Assembly: GCA_029782365.1 (NCBI GenBank)
Contig: JAKOUW010000160.1
Coordinates: 124,001-188,000, forward strand
Reading direction: 5' to 3'
DNA from: Chloroflexota bacterium
Lineage (GTDB): Bacteria > Chloroflexota > Anaerolineae > Anaerolineales > UBA4823
DNA length: 64,000 nucleotides
A program made the translations under genes and the position numbers. This document shows positions 35,629-44,848 of this stretch, in pieces. The notes beneath the pieces are model-generated. The model did no database searches and had not been told where the DNA came from. It was given only the letters and a program-made list of their open reading frames with translations. Each line of letters starts with the position of its first letter. Positions within the stretch are counted from its first letter, which is position 1.

Positions 35629-35702
35629 ACGGGGTATGCGTTGAGCCAGTTGAGCAGGGTGCTTGGCAGAGCAAAACGCATATCCCGTTTTTAATGGTAT
35701 TC
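35629..35702 (+). terminator. Intercistronic terminator after the substrate-binding protein gene
   Basis: A 14-bp stem (ACGGGGTATGCGTT at 35629-35642 with AACGCATATCCCGT at 35685-35698, one G-T pair) encloses a 42-nt insert that can form its own small GCC...GGC hairpin. Five T residues (35698-35702) follow. It lies 15 bp after the stop and 100 bp before the first permease start. Confidence 0.65.
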
Positions 35703-35804
35703 TCTATTTAGCGTTTACAAAACATGCTGTCTTCTATCAAATACTCTAAACCAGTCTTGTGCGGCTAATGAAGTGCAGCACTGGTGGCAATTGCGGAGGC
35801 AATG

Positions 35805-36782
35805 ATGCGATTTATCTTGCGTCGTTTAGGATTTTACCTGGCTGCTCTGGCGGTCGCCATCACGATTAACTTTTTCTTGCCTCGCCTGCTGCCAGGCGAC
35901 CCTGCCGCTGTGATCCTGGGGACCAACGCCAGCAAACTTACCCCTGATAATTTAAAAGCGGTGCGCGAAGCGCTCGGATTGAGCGATGCGCCCCTGGTGC
36001 AGCAGTTTGTGATTTACCTGGGGCGCTTATTCCAAGGCGATTTCGGGATCTCGTATGCCTATTTCCCCGCACCAGTGATCAAAGTAATCTCAAATGGCTT
36101 TTTGTGGACTCTCTTGTTAGGGTCAGTATCACTTATTATTAGTTTTTTGCTGGGCAACCTGATTGGCATCATTGGTTCCTGGCGCAGAGGCGGGATCATC
36201 GATTCGGTCTTTCCTCCTCTTTTGATCTTTATCGGCTCATTCCCGGCATTTTTCCTGGCGTTGGGTTTATTGTACACGTTTGGCGTAAAATTAGATTTAC
36301 TGCCAATCAGTCACGCCTATGACAGCAAAATACCCCAAGGACTCAATCTTGCCTTCATTGGCAGTGTGATCCAGCACATGATAATGCCTGCCTCCACTTC
36401 CATTCTGCTAGGAGTTGGCGGCTGGGCGCTAGGCATGCGGAATGTGATGGTCAGTGTGCTGGCAGATGATTATGTGACTTTGGCCGAGGCCAAAGGGCTC
36501 AAACAATTTCGCATCATGTTTCGTTACGCGGCCCGCAATGCACTGCTGCCAGGGGTGACAGGTTTCGGCATTGCATTAGGCGCAATCCTGAGCGGTCAAA
36601 TCCTGATCGAGACAGTGTTTTCCTACCCTGGGTTAGGCTTCTTGTTGATTTATGCCGTGAACGGCCGCGATTATCCCCTCATGCAGGGATTGTTCATGAT
36701 GATCACAACTGGCATCCTGGCGGCGAATTTCCTTGTTGATATCTTTTACACACGGCTGGATCCTCGCGTACGTGCAGGCTAA
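35805..36782 (+). CDS. ABC-importer permease, DppB/OppB type
   Basis: 325 residues from the second ATG of ATGATG (GGAGG five bases upstream). Six transmembrane segments. The DppB signature is visible: RLLPGDPAAVILG after the first helix, and the EAA loop near DDYVTLAEAKGLKQFRIMFRYAARNALLPG (split here by description: LAEAKGL, then AARNALLPG), which docks on the ATPase subunits. It ends GRDYPLMQGLFMM and RLDPRVRAG as usual. It forms the membrane channel with the next gene product, 12 bp downstream. Confidence 0.9.
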   Translation: MRFILRRLGFYLAALAVAITINFFLPRLLPGDPAAVILGTNASKLTPDNLKAVREALGLSDAPLVQQFVIYLGRLFQGDFGISYAYFPAPVIKVISNGFLWTLLLGSVSLIISFLLGNLIGIIGSWRRGGIIDSVFPPLLIFIGSFPAFFLALGLLYTFGVKLDLLPISHAYDSKIPQGLNLAFIGSVIQHMIMPASTSILLGVGGWALGMRNVMVSVLADDYVTLAEAKGLKQFRIMFRYAARNALLPGVTGFGIALGAILSGQILIETVFSYPGLGFLLIYAVNGRDYPLMQGLFMMITTGILAANFLVDIFYTRLDPRVRAG

Positions 36783-36794
36783 GGAGACAATCAG

Positions 36795-37781
36795 ATGAAC
36801 GAGATGGACAAAAAACAAACAGGTGAATCGAAACCTTCCAGCCAGCGCAGTCTCAGGCAATGGTTAACCGGCGGCAGTGCACTGGCTACGCTGCTCGGAA
36901 GTTCCAAAGCCCGTTTCGGTTTTGCGATTGTGATGATATTTGTACTGGCTGCCCTGTTTGCGCCCTGGGTTTCCCCAGGCGATCCGAAAAAATATGTTGG
37001 CAAGCCCAACCAGGCGCCCTCAGCGAAGTTCATCATGGGCACCAATCCGCAGGGCAAAGATGTTTTCCGGCAGTTGGTATGGGGCGGCCGGTTGTCCCTG
37101 GTGATTGGTTTTGGATCTGCCGCTATGATGACTTTGATTGCCTTAGTGATTGGTATGATTGCTGGTTTCTACCGTGGTGTTGTGGACGATATCTTGAATT
37201 TCGCAATGAACCTATTTCTTGTTATTCCTGGTTTGCCGCTGCTGGTGCTGCTGTCGGCTTATTTGAAGCCAGGCACAACCACGATCATTTTTGCCCTGGC
37301 GATCACCGGATGGGCGTTTAATGGCCGCATCATCCGCGCTCAAACCATGTCGCTGCGCGAGAAAGATTTTGTCGCTGCTGCGGTAGTGAGCGGTGAACCG
37401 GCGTTAAAAATCATCTTTATCCATATCCTGCCGAATATGGTGAATATTCTAGTGGGTGGTTTTATTGGCGCAGTCATCTACGGTATCATGGCGTCAACGG
37501 GACTGGCTTTCCTCGGACTGGCCAGCACGCAGGATGTGACCTGGGGAACCAACCTGTTTTGGGCGCAAAACGGCGGAGCTTTAATGATCGGAGCCTGGTG
37601 GGCATTTTTGCCTTCCGGCCTGGCCGTTGCTCTTGTCGCTTTTGGGCTGGCGTTGGTTAATTATGGAATGGATGAAATCACCAACCCGCGCCTGATTGCC
37701 GAAAGAAATATCAAAACCGTTCTCCAGAGAGCACGCATCCCCAGAACGCGTGCAACGCCGGTGGTGCCTTATGAACACTAA
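36795..37781 (+). CDS. ABC-importer permease, DppC/OppC type
   Basis: 328 residues. A long polar N-terminus (about 40 residues) precedes the first membrane segment; then come the conserved loop FIMGTNPQGKDVFRQLVWGG and five further segments. The EAA motif reads FVAAAVVSGEPALKIIFIHI, and the C-terminal DEITNPRL matches the DppC family. The gene overlaps the first ATPase gene by 11 bp. It pairs with the upstream permease to form the transmembrane pore. Confidence 0.9.
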   Translation: MNEMDKKQTGESKPSSQRSLRQWLTGGSALATLLGSSKARFGFAIVMIFVLAALFAPWVSPGDPKKYVGKPNQAPSAKFIMGTNPQGKDVFRQLVWGGRLSLVIGFGSAAMMTLIALVIGMIAGFYRGVVDDILNFAMNLFLVIPGLPLLVLLSAYLKPGTTTIIFALAITGWAFNGRIIRAQTMSLREKDFVAAAVVSGEPALKIIFIHILPNMVNILVGGFIGAVIYGIMASTGLAFLGLASTQDVTWGTNLFWAQNGGALMIGAWWAFLPSGLAVALVAFGLALVNYGMDEITNPRLIAERNIKTVLQRARIPRTRATPVVPYEH

Positions 37782-38808
37782 ATTCGACCAAATGCCTGCC
37801 GGGCAGGCAGCTCAGGCAAACCGGCCTGTGCTGGAAATTAATAACCTTTATGTGGAATATCTCACCCCTCGCGGCGCTGCAAAAGCGGTGAATAACGTTT
37901 CATTTTCCATCGAACATGGACAGGTGTTTGGCCTGGCAGGCGAATCAGGCTGTGGCAAATCGACGATTGCCCATTCCATTTTGCGGGTGCTTCGCCCACC
38001 TGCCGTGATCACCGGCGGGCATATATCCGTTGAAGGTGAGGACATCCTGAAGATGAGTGACAGCTCACTTGAGGATTTCCGCTGGCGCAAAGTTGCCATG
38101 GTTTTCCAGAGTGCGATGAACTCGCTCAATCCGGTTATCACTATCGGAGAGCAGATCGAAGATGTGTTGGTCCGGCATGGAAAAATGAAGTCGAAAGAAG
38201 CGCAGGAGCGCGCTGCTGAGCTGTTAAAAGTGGTCGGTATCGAAACCGCCCGCTTGAAATCGTATCCACATCAAATGTCAGGGGGCATGCGCCAGCGCGT
38301 GGTGATCGCCATTGCCCTGGCATTAAATCCATCGCTGTTGATCATGGATGAACCCACCACCGCCCTCGATGTGGTGGTCCAAAAGGATATCTTACAGCAG
38401 ATCCAGCAATTAAAAGAAACGATGGGCTTTTCCATCCTGTTTATCACTCACGATGTGTCTTTGATGGTTGAATTTTCGAACAACATGGCGATCATGTATG
38501 CAGGAGAGATTGTTGAAATGGCTTCAGCCGGTGAAGTCTTCGCCAATCCAATCCATCCCTACACCCAGGGCCTGCTTAGCTCTTTCCCCTCCTTGATGGG
38601 AAAAAAGCGTAAGCTGACGGGAATCCCCGGCTCGCCGCCAGACTTGATAAACCCTCCCAAAGGCTGCAAGTTCCACCCGCGCTGCACCCGCTGCGCACAG
38701 AAAGAAACAGAGCTGGCGCCTCAACTGACCGAAGTGGCGCCTGGTCACTGGGTCGCAGTTCACTCCGGTATGCCGCTGACTGGCGAGCAAGCGCCTGCGA
38801 ATTCGTAG
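37771..38808 (+). CDS. ABC-importer ATPase, DppD/OppD type
   Basis: 345 residues from the ATG at 37771, which lies inside the end of the permease gene. Walker A is GESGCGKST, the signature is MSGGMRQRVVIAIALA, Walker B is LLIMDEPTTALDV and the H-loop is FITHD. The C-terminal extension with HPYTQGLLSSFP and CKFHPRCTRC is the oligopeptide-transporter domain, whose Cys residues can hold an iron-sulphur cluster in some relatives. It works with the second ATPase 10 bp downstream. Confidence 0.92.
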   Translation: MNTKFDQMPAGQAAQANRPVLEINNLYVEYLTPRGAAKAVNNVSFSIEHGQVFGLAGESGCGKSTIAHSILRVLRPPAVITGGHISVEGEDILKMSDSSLEDFRWRKVAMVFQSAMNSLNPVITIGEQIEDVLVRHGKMKSKEAQERAAELLKVVGIETARLKSYPHQMSGGMRQRVVIAIALALNPSLLIMDEPTTALDVVVQKDILQQIQQLKETMGFSILFITHDVSLMVEFSNNMAIMYAGEIVEMASAGEVFANPIHPYTQGLLSSFPSLMGKKRKLTGIPGSPPDLINPPKGCKFHPRCTRCAQKETELAPQLTEVAPGHWVAVHSGMPLTGEQAPANS

Positions 38809-38818
38809 AGAGGTAGCG

Positions 38819-39832
38819 ATGAACCCAAACGCCTCCCAACCTGAGCCACCAGTCGCTTCTTCCACAAAACAAACTGTTCTGGAAGTGCGCCATTTGACGA
38901 AGCGTTTTCCGATTGGGAATGCCCTGCGGCAAAAACACGTCCACGCCTTGAACGACGCTTCGTTTATCATCAACCGCGGCGAGGTCGTGGCGCTGGTAGG
39001 CGAATCGGGCAGCGGCAAATCAACCACCGCCAGGCTGATTGCCCGTCTCATTGAGCCTACCGCTGGAGACATTTTTCTTCATGGCCGCAACGTGTTGAAA
39101 GAAGAGCGGCGCAGTGCTTCTTTGCGATACCGGCGGGCTATTCAGATGATTTTCCAGGACCCGTATGGATCGTTGAACCCGGCGCGCACCATCGGTTTTC
39201 ATATCGAGCGGCCAATTAAAATTCACAAGAAGAGCCTGGATACCCGGCAGGCAGTGCTTGAACTGCTGACTACGGTGGGTCTCAACCCGGCAGAAGAGTT
39301 CGCCCAAAAATTTCCTTACCAATTATCAGGCGGCCAGCGGCAGCGTGTGGCGATTGCCCGCGCCCTGGCGGTCGAGCCGGAGGTTATCCTGGCTGATGAG
39401 CCGGTTTCGATGTTGGATGTTTCCATCCGTATGGGTGTTTTGAATTTGATCGAGCAGTTGAAAGAAGAACGCGGCATCAGCTTCCTCTATATTACACATG
39501 ACCTGGCCAGCGCACGCTATATCGGCGACCGCACGATTGTGATGTATGCCGGGCATATGGTTGAAGGCGCTGAATCCACCGAGCTGATGGATCAACCTGC
39601 TCATCCGTATACGAAGCTTCTGCTATCCGCCGTGCCTAACCCTGAAGCTGGGCTGGCGTCCAAAGTTGTCCAGGCGCGCGGCGAGATTCCCTCTTTGATT
39701 GATCCTCCGCCAGGCTGTCCGTTTGTACCGCGCTGCCCGCACGCCATGGATATTTGTCGCCAGGTGATGCCAGAAAAGACCGCTGTATCCGGGGATCATT
39801 GGGTCCGCTGTCATCTGGTTAGCTTAGTTTAA
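38819..39832 (+). CDS. ABC-importer ATPase, DppF/OppF type
   Basis: 337 residues. Walker A is GESGSGKSTT, the F-specific insert MIFQDPYGSLNPARTIG is present, the signature is LSGGQRQRVAIARALA and Walker B VILADEPVSMLDV, with YITHD at the H-loop. The C-terminal CPFVPRCPHAMDIC is the oligopeptide-transporter domain. In Walker B the residue pair before MLDV is VS rather than the common TS; this is a normal variation. A strong terminator follows 31 bp after the stop and closes the importer operon. Confidence 0.92.
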   Translation: MNPNASQPEPPVASSTKQTVLEVRHLTKRFPIGNALRQKHVHALNDASFIINRGEVVALVGESGSGKSTTARLIARLIEPTAGDIFLHGRNVLKEERRSASLRYRRAIQMIFQDPYGSLNPARTIGFHIERPIKIHKKSLDTRQAVLELLTTVGLNPAEEFAQKFPYQLSGGQRQRVAIARALAVEPEVILADEPVSMLDVSIRMGVLNLIEQLKEERGISFLYITHDLASARYIGDRTIVMYAGHMVEGAESTELMDQPAHPYTKLLLSAVPNPEAGLASKVVQARGEIPSLIDPPPGCPFVPRCPHAMDICRQVMPEKTAVSGDHWVRCHLVSLV

Positions 39833-39863
39833 AAGTGAGACAGATCACCATTCGTAAGGTTTT

Positions 39864-39897
39864 GCGAGGCTGCCGCCTGGGCAGCCTCGCGTTTTTT
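39864..39897 (+). terminator. Strong Rho-independent terminator of the importer operon
   Basis: An 11-bp perfect stem, GCGAGGCTGCC (39864-39874) with GGCAGCCTCGC (39880-39890), a 5-nt loop and six T residues at 39892-39897. It ends operon 2; a GCGAAA-repeat promoter for operon 3 begins 15 bp later. Confidence 0.9.
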
Positions 39898-39911
39898 ATC
39901 GAACAAGAGTA

Positions 39912-39968
39912 ATGCGAAATGAAAAAGCGAAAGGATGCGAAATACAATTTTCCAACCTTTCGTATAAA
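39912..39968 (+). promoter_or_regulatory. GCGAAA direct-repeat operator and promoter of glycoside operon 3
   Basis: ATGCGAAA at 39912-39919, seven bases, GCGAAA at 39927-39932, four bases, GCG at 39937-39939: the same 13- and 10-bp spacing as the copy at 26670. TATAAA at 39963-39968 lies 26 bp after the start of the third unit and is the likely -10. The first gene starts at 40000, with AAGGAG between. Confidence 0.7.
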
Positions 39969-39999
39969 CTAAAAATATCCAATCAAGGAGTAAAACGCT

Positions 40000-40398
40000 A
40001 TGGGATTCCCAATTAAATTAATCGAAGACAACAGCCTAAAGGCCACAGCGGATGGGTTTGAGCTCAATGCGCGTTTGCTGTGGTACCGCTCCTTGCCATT
40101 GTCTTGCGTTGAGCTGATAAACCTTTCGATTGATGGTGAAGCGATTGACCCACAAGCGATCTGCCTGGGAGTCAATGACAGCCTTTATCAATTGAACGAA
40201 CTGGATGAGCTGGTTAATCAAATCTGGTTCGTGCAGGATTCAGCGCGTCTAGTGGTGAAAAAACCGGGGTTGGTTTTCAGGGGGGAGACATATACCATAG
40301 AAGCAGAAATTGTGCTTCGGGCTCCGTACATTATGATCGGTTCGGATAAATATCTTACGATGCCCACCCAATATGCTGTAAATCAGGTCGCTGGATAA
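40000..40398 (+). CDS. C-glycoside deglycosidase beta-subunit-like protein (split form of the fusion)
   Basis: 132 residues. It is the separate counterpart of residues 1-132 of the fused protein at 29201, sharing IEDNSL, the LLWYRSLP-type segment, QIWFVQDSARLVV, and the ending APYIMIGSDKYLT (fusion: FPYISIGPGKFLT). It ends at VNQVAG, precisely where the fusion passes into its alpha part. The fold should be the CGDB beta-sandwich. It precedes its alpha partner by 13 bp and is first in operon 3, whose later genes are glycosidases. Confidence 0.82.
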   Translation: MGFPIKLIEDNSLKATADGFELNARLLWYRSLPLSCVELINLSIDGEAIDPQAICLGVNDSLYQLNELDELVNQIWFVQDSARLVVKKPGLVFRGETYTIEAEIVLRAPYIMIGSDKYLTMPTQYAVNQVAG

Positions 40399-40411
40399 AA
40401 CGGAGAAAACC

Positions 40412-41404
40412 ATGGATAAGAGACACCACATCACGCTAGGAGTTACTCTCTACAGCTTTACCAATGAGTGGCTGCTCAGAAAATATGATCTGGAAGGCTT
40501 GCTCACCAAGGTTGCAGAGCTCGGACTAGGCCCGGCTGTCGAAGTAGTTGGATTTCAAAATTTTCGTGATTATCCAGATGTGACTCCAGAATTTGCCAGT
40601 TATTTCCGCAATCTGCTCGACCGGTTTGGATTGGTGCCTAACTGCCTGAGCGCCAACGTGGACAAAGGTATTCGCAAAGGCCGGTCGATGACAATCGATG
40701 AATCTGTCGAATACATCCGGCGCCAGATTGTGACGGCGCAGAAACTTGGCTTTTCGGTCGTGCGCAGCCAGACCTATTCAAGCCCAGCTGAGCTTGACAG
40801 GATCATTCCGATTGCAGAAAAAGCGGGCGTGCAGGTAGCTGGCGAAATTCACTCGCCGCTGACCCTTAACCATCCTGTGATGGTGGAACTGCTCGAATAT
40901 TATCGGAAAATACAATCGCCAGCCCTCGGATTTATTCCGGATTTTGGAGCCACGATGATTGCTCTACCTGAGGTTTTCTTGAACAACTTGCGCCGGCTTG
41001 GCGCCGGAGAAAGGTTGGTTGAGGCGGTAAAAGCCATCTGGGAAACTGACTTTCCCGTGTACGAAAAATTCCAGGCTGTCAATGAGGCCTGTCGGGAGGC
41101 TAGGGCAAGCCCGGCTGTCTCCAGCGTGTTGAATAGTACCATCACGATGTTTGGACATATGCCAGTGAATGATTTACGCGAACTTATGCCTTATGTCAGG
41201 CATATCCATGGCAAATTCCACGAAGTAAATGCTGAAGGCATTGAGCCAGCAATTCCCTATCCCGCCTTAACAACCCTTCTGAAGGATGTGGGTTATACAG
41301 GCACAATTTCAGCAGAATGGGAAGGGCATGCGTTTACAGAAGAAACCATCGGTTTCGAGCAGGTGCAAGCCTGGCATGCAATGTGTGAGCGCTTGCTAGT
41401 TTGA
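40412..41404 (+). CDS. C-glycoside deglycosidase alpha-subunit-like TIM barrel (split form of the fusion)
   Basis: 330 residues. Closely related to residues 136-463 of the fusion at 29201: it opens ITLGVTLYSFTNEWLLRKYD, then GPAVEVVGFQNFRDYPDV. The metal-site candidates are E145 (GEIHSP), D177 (IPDFG), H266 (HIHGKFHE) and E302 (SAEWEG). It probably forms a two-chain enzyme with the beta-like protein encoded 13 bp upstream. The order beta then alpha matches the fusion and is opposite to the pairs at 32199 and 52843, so two lineages of this enzyme coexist in the locus. Confidence 0.82.
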   Translation: MDKRHHITLGVTLYSFTNEWLLRKYDLEGLLTKVAELGLGPAVEVVGFQNFRDYPDVTPEFASYFRNLLDRFGLVPNCLSANVDKGIRKGRSMTIDESVEYIRRQIVTAQKLGFSVVRSQTYSSPAELDRIIPIAEKAGVQVAGEIHSPLTLNHPVMVELLEYYRKIQSPALGFIPDFGATMIALPEVFLNNLRRLGAGERLVEAVKAIWETDFPVYEKFQAVNEACREARASPAVSSVLNSTITMFGHMPVNDLRELMPYVRHIHGKFHEVNAEGIEPAIPYPALTTLLKDVGYTGTISAEWEGHAFTEETIGFEQVQAWHAMCERLLV

Positions 41405-41474
41405 TCACCCTGGTCGGTCACAACTTATTATATAGTTGCTTTTTTGTTACTCACTTGTACAGAGGATGGATATT

Positions 41475-42344
41475 GTGAACATAGAAATTGGGCTGCAGCT
41501 TTTTTCCATCAGGGATGAGTTGAAAAAGGATTATGAGGGAGCGTTAGAAAAGGTAGCTTCCATTGGCTACGAAAATATGGAACTTATCACCAGGGTTGTA
41601 GATAATGAGCTGCAATTTGGCGAAGGTCTCTCATCAGTCAGGCTCAGGCACCTTCTCGATAGCCTAGGATTAAAGGCGGTGGGATGTCATGTGATGCCGA
41701 TCGAGGGTATGGTTTGGGAAAGCGTGATTGATTCCTGCTTGGAAACTGGCGCGAAAGCGTTCGTCATTCCCTTCGCCATGTTCAACAGCAGACAGGATGT
41801 CGTTTCATTGTGCTGGATGCTCAATCAGGCAGCCGTGCTGTGCGAGAAGAAGGGGATCCAGTTCTATTATCATAACCATTTCCAAGAGTTTCAGGAATTT
41901 GACGGCCAGGTTGTAATGGATACCCTGCTTGAGAATACAGACAAAGACCTGGTCATGTTTGAATTCGACAGCTACTGGGCAGTCAGAGCTGGCCAGGATC
42001 CGGTAGCATGGCTTGGTAAGTTGGGTAAACGGTGCGATTTACTCCATCAAAAAGACCTTCCTTCTGAGGTGCAGCCGGTCAATTTGTTCGAGCTGGTGGT
42101 TGATCATCCTCCGGCTACTTTCCAAGAAATGCGGAAAGCAGTCACCCGAGAACAGTTTACGGAGATCGGCGCCGGCGTTCTGCCAGTTGCTGAAATAATT
42201 GCCGCTGGCCGTAAATATGGCAATGCCCGTTATGTGTTTGTTGAGCAGGATATGACAGCGCGAGGTGAGATCGAATCGATCATGGTCAGTTATCAAAACC
42301 TGGCCCACTTGCTGAAAATGTCTGAAGGTATTTCAAGGAGTTAA
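41475..42344 (+). CDS. Sugar phosphate isomerase/epimerase-like TIM barrel
   Basis: 289 residues from the GTG at 41475, chosen because AGAGG stands nine bases upstream; an ATG at 41466 would have no room for a ribosome-binding site. Xylose-isomerase-like (AP endonuclease 2) barrel: IGLQLFSIRDELKKD at the start, FYYHNHFQEF with ligand His residues, FEFDSYW, LLHQKDLP and the terminal FVEQD. Such proteins isomerise, epimerise or eliminate keto-sugars. It is more like IolE/3-keto-sugar enzymes than the alpha subunits and has no beta partner. It may process the 3-keto sugar released by deglycosylation. Confidence 0.78.
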   Translation: MNIEIGLQLFSIRDELKKDYEGALEKVASIGYENMELITRVVDNELQFGEGLSSVRLRHLLDSLGLKAVGCHVMPIEGMVWESVIDSCLETGAKAFVIPFAMFNSRQDVVSLCWMLNQAAVLCEKKGIQFYYHNHFQEFQEFDGQVVMDTLLENTDKDLVMFEFDSYWAVRAGQDPVAWLGKLGKRCDLLHQKDLPSEVQPVNLFELVVDHPPATFQEMRKAVTREQFTEIGAGVLPVAEIIAAGRKYGNARYVFVEQDMTARGEIESIMVSYQNLAHLLKMSEGISRS

Positions 42345-42349
42345 ACCAT

Positions 42350-44839
42350 ATGTGTCCAGCCATCACGGCGAACGATTTTCCAGAAATCCGTTGGCTCGGC
42401 AATTGGATTTGGGTTCCCGAGGAACCCATCCTGCCGAGCGGTGGATTTGCCGGACCGATCGATTTTCAGGCGAAAGAGTCGCATGGTTTGTTCCGGAAAA
42501 CAGTTCGCTTAAATCATAAGCTTGAGCGAGTCCCGACGCGCATCACTGCAGATGCGCGCTATGCTCTTTATATAAATGGCGAAGAAATAGGCCGCGGACC
42601 AATCCGCAGCCAGTTCCGCCGCCTGCATTATGATATGTACGATCTGGCGCCTTACCTCCAACCAGGGGAAAATGTCATTGCAGTGTATGTCAAGTATTAC
42701 GGGCGAGAAAAAGCCTTTTGGACGCCTGCCACGCCGAACCGCACTTTGGGCAAGACCGGTGTGATGGTTTTCGAAAGCGACTTGAGCGAACAAGGTTGGT
42801 TGGTCAGCGATTCCTCTTGGAAAGCACAAAAGGCAACAGCCTGGGATCACGAGTCTGCCGACGAGCGTGACCTGACCGCTGAGGGCGTTCCACTTGAAAT
42901 TTTTGATGCCCGGCGCTTTCCGTTTGGCTGGAAAGAGGTTGGGTTTGATGACAGCGCCTGGGGCCAGGGACAGGTGATATATGCCATGATGAGCGGCCTG
43001 TACCGTTCGCAGCCGCCAACGCATCCTTACGGTCCGCTTTACCCGCGCCCGATCGGGCAGCTTAGCGGCGAGCTCCGCCGTCCAGCAGTAATCGAAACTG
43101 AAATCATTTCAGATTTGGTTGTCAAGGCCGGTCATTCGCCGATGGAGAGGGTTGACCAGGCCCAGGACGCGGCACGCGCCGGACGGCCGCAAAAGCAGGC
43201 CCTGCCTGTGAGCTGCCAGGTACCAGATGCGGGTGCGGTGTGGGTGAAGATGGACATGGGGCGCATTGTCTCTGGTTTTGTGCAGTTTACATTGCAATGC
43301 GCGTCGGGAACAGAGCTCGACTTTTCGTATACAGAAGAGCCAATTCGCCAGGGCTCACATTTTGGCCGTATGCGGGCAGGCACGCGTTACACTGCTCGGG
43401 GAGAAAATGACGAATTCGGCTTGTTTGACACGATCGGCTTTCGATACGCAACCATTCTCATTCATGGTGGAGCGGGCAGTGTTGTGCTGCGTGATTTTTG
43501 GGTGCGTGAATTTCAGCATCCCTGGAAAGAGACGGCCAGTTTCGCATGCTCAGACCCAGAAGTCGAGCGAATTTTCGCAGCCGGCCTGCGCACCGTGCAG
43601 CTTTGCTCATCGGATGCCTTCGTGGACTGCCCTACCCGTGAGCAGCGCGCCTGGACCGGCGATGGCGTTGTCCACCAGATGGTGCACCTGGCTGCCAATC
43701 GCGATTGGCGCCTGGCCAAACGGTATGTGGAGTTAGGGAACTCGCCCAGGAACGATGGTATTTTGCCGATGTTCACCGTCAGCATTTTGGAGATGATGGG
43801 CAGCTTCACCCTGCCTGATTGGTCGCTGCACTGGCTGCATGGGGTTTACAATTGGTATCGCTACAGCGGCGACCACCAGGCGATCCTGACCTGGCTGCCG
43901 TCGGCGGCGCGGGTGCTGCGCTGGTATGAGCCTTACCAGACCTCGGCCGGCATCCTCAAAGACGTAGCAGAATGGAACCTGGTGGATTGGTCGAGCGTCT
44001 CGACTACTGATACCAGCTCGCTGTTGACAGCCGAGTGGGCGCGTGGACTGCATGAATTTGCTGAGATGGCCGCCTGGCTGGGCGAATCCAGCAGTCGGGA
44101 TTGGGCCGAGCGGCTTTACCAGCGCGCCAGGGCTGGGTTCGAGGTCTTTTGGGATGAGAAACGCGGCTCGTATATCGATCATGTGGTAGAAGGAAGACCT
44201 CAACCAGAAATGAGCCAGATTGCCGGGGCGCTGGCGATCGTCTCTGGGTTGGCGCCCAAAGAGCGCTGGGCGCGCATCATCGAGACGATTACTGATGCGA
44301 AACGGCTGGTGGTGCGCTCCTGGGCGGGCGGCGGGCAGAGCGAGGAAAAGTTCGAAAAGCAGCAGCGCGGCATTTACGAGATTGATTGGGATGTGGAAAA
44401 CGAAATCGTGATTTCGGAGCCGTTCATGGGCTATGTTGTGCATGATGCGGTTGCCCTGGCCGGGAAGGCTGACTTGCTCCCTGGTATGTACCAGCGCTGG
44501 TCGGAATTCTTGACCAGCGGCTATGACACCATCGGCGAAAATTGGGGCACGGGAACGCATGCTCACGGTTGGAGCTGTACCCCGACGCGCGATATGCTAA
44601 TTTATACGCTGGGCGTTTCCCCGGCCGAACCAGGCTTCAAGCGGGCGCACATCGCTCCGCGACTAGGAACCCTGGCATGGGCTCGCGGCGCAGTTCCTAC
44701 ACCTTTTGGGATGATCTCCATTGATATTAAGGATGATATACTCACCATCGTTTCTCCCTTGCCTTTCGACCTCGATCTACCAGGCCAGCCCTTAATCAGC
44801 TTGCCGGCTGGAAACCATATTATCCAACGGTCCCGATGA
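42350..44839 (+). CDS. GH78 alpha-L-rhamnosidase-like protein
   Basis: 829 residues. An N-terminal beta-rich region (about 10-400) carries LYINGEEIGRGP, typical of the carbohydrate-binding part of GH78. The (alpha/alpha)6 catalytic barrel follows, with FVDCPTREQRAWTGDG, where D426 and E431 match the conserved acidic residues of the family, then WSLHWLHGVYNWYRYSGD. A C-terminal beta domain begins GWSCTPTRDML and has LGVSPAEPGFKRAHIAP. It removes terminal L-rhamnose, a common decoration of flavonoid glycosides. There is no signal peptide, so it should work in the cytoplasm. It lies 5 bp after the isomerase gene. Confidence 0.87.
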   Translation: MCPAITANDFPEIRWLGNWIWVPEEPILPSGGFAGPIDFQAKESHGLFRKTVRLNHKLERVPTRITADARYALYINGEEIGRGPIRSQFRRLHYDMYDLAPYLQPGENVIAVYVKYYGREKAFWTPATPNRTLGKTGVMVFESDLSEQGWLVSDSSWKAQKATAWDHESADERDLTAEGVPLEIFDARRFPFGWKEVGFDDSAWGQGQVIYAMMSGLYRSQPPTHPYGPLYPRPIGQLSGELRRPAVIETEIISDLVVKAGHSPMERVDQAQDAARAGRPQKQALPVSCQVPDAGAVWVKMDMGRIVSGFVQFTLQCASGTELDFSYTEEPIRQGSHFGRMRAGTRYTARGENDEFGLFDTIGFRYATILIHGGAGSVVLRDFWVREFQHPWKETASFACSDPEVERIFAAGLRTVQLCSSDAFVDCPTREQRAWTGDGVVHQMVHLAANRDWRLAKRYVELGNSPRNDGILPMFTVSILEMMGSFTLPDWSLHWLHGVYNWYRYSGDHQAILTWLPSAARVLRWYEPYQTSAGILKDVAEWNLVDWSSVSTTDTSSLLTAEWARGLHEFAEMAAWLGESSSRDWAERLYQRARAGFEVFWDEKRGSYIDHVVEGRPQPEMSQIAGALAIVSGLAPKERWARIIETITDAKRLVVRSWAGGGQSEEKFEKQQRGIYEIDWDVENEIVISEPFMGYVVHDAVALAGKADLLPGMYQRWSEFLTSGYDTIGENWGTGTHAHGWSCTPTRDMLIYTLGVSPAEPGFKRAHIAPRLGTLAWARGAVPTPFGMISIDIKDDILTIVSPLPFDLDLPGQPLISLPAGNHIIQRSR

Positions 44840-44848
44840 GCTCATGAA

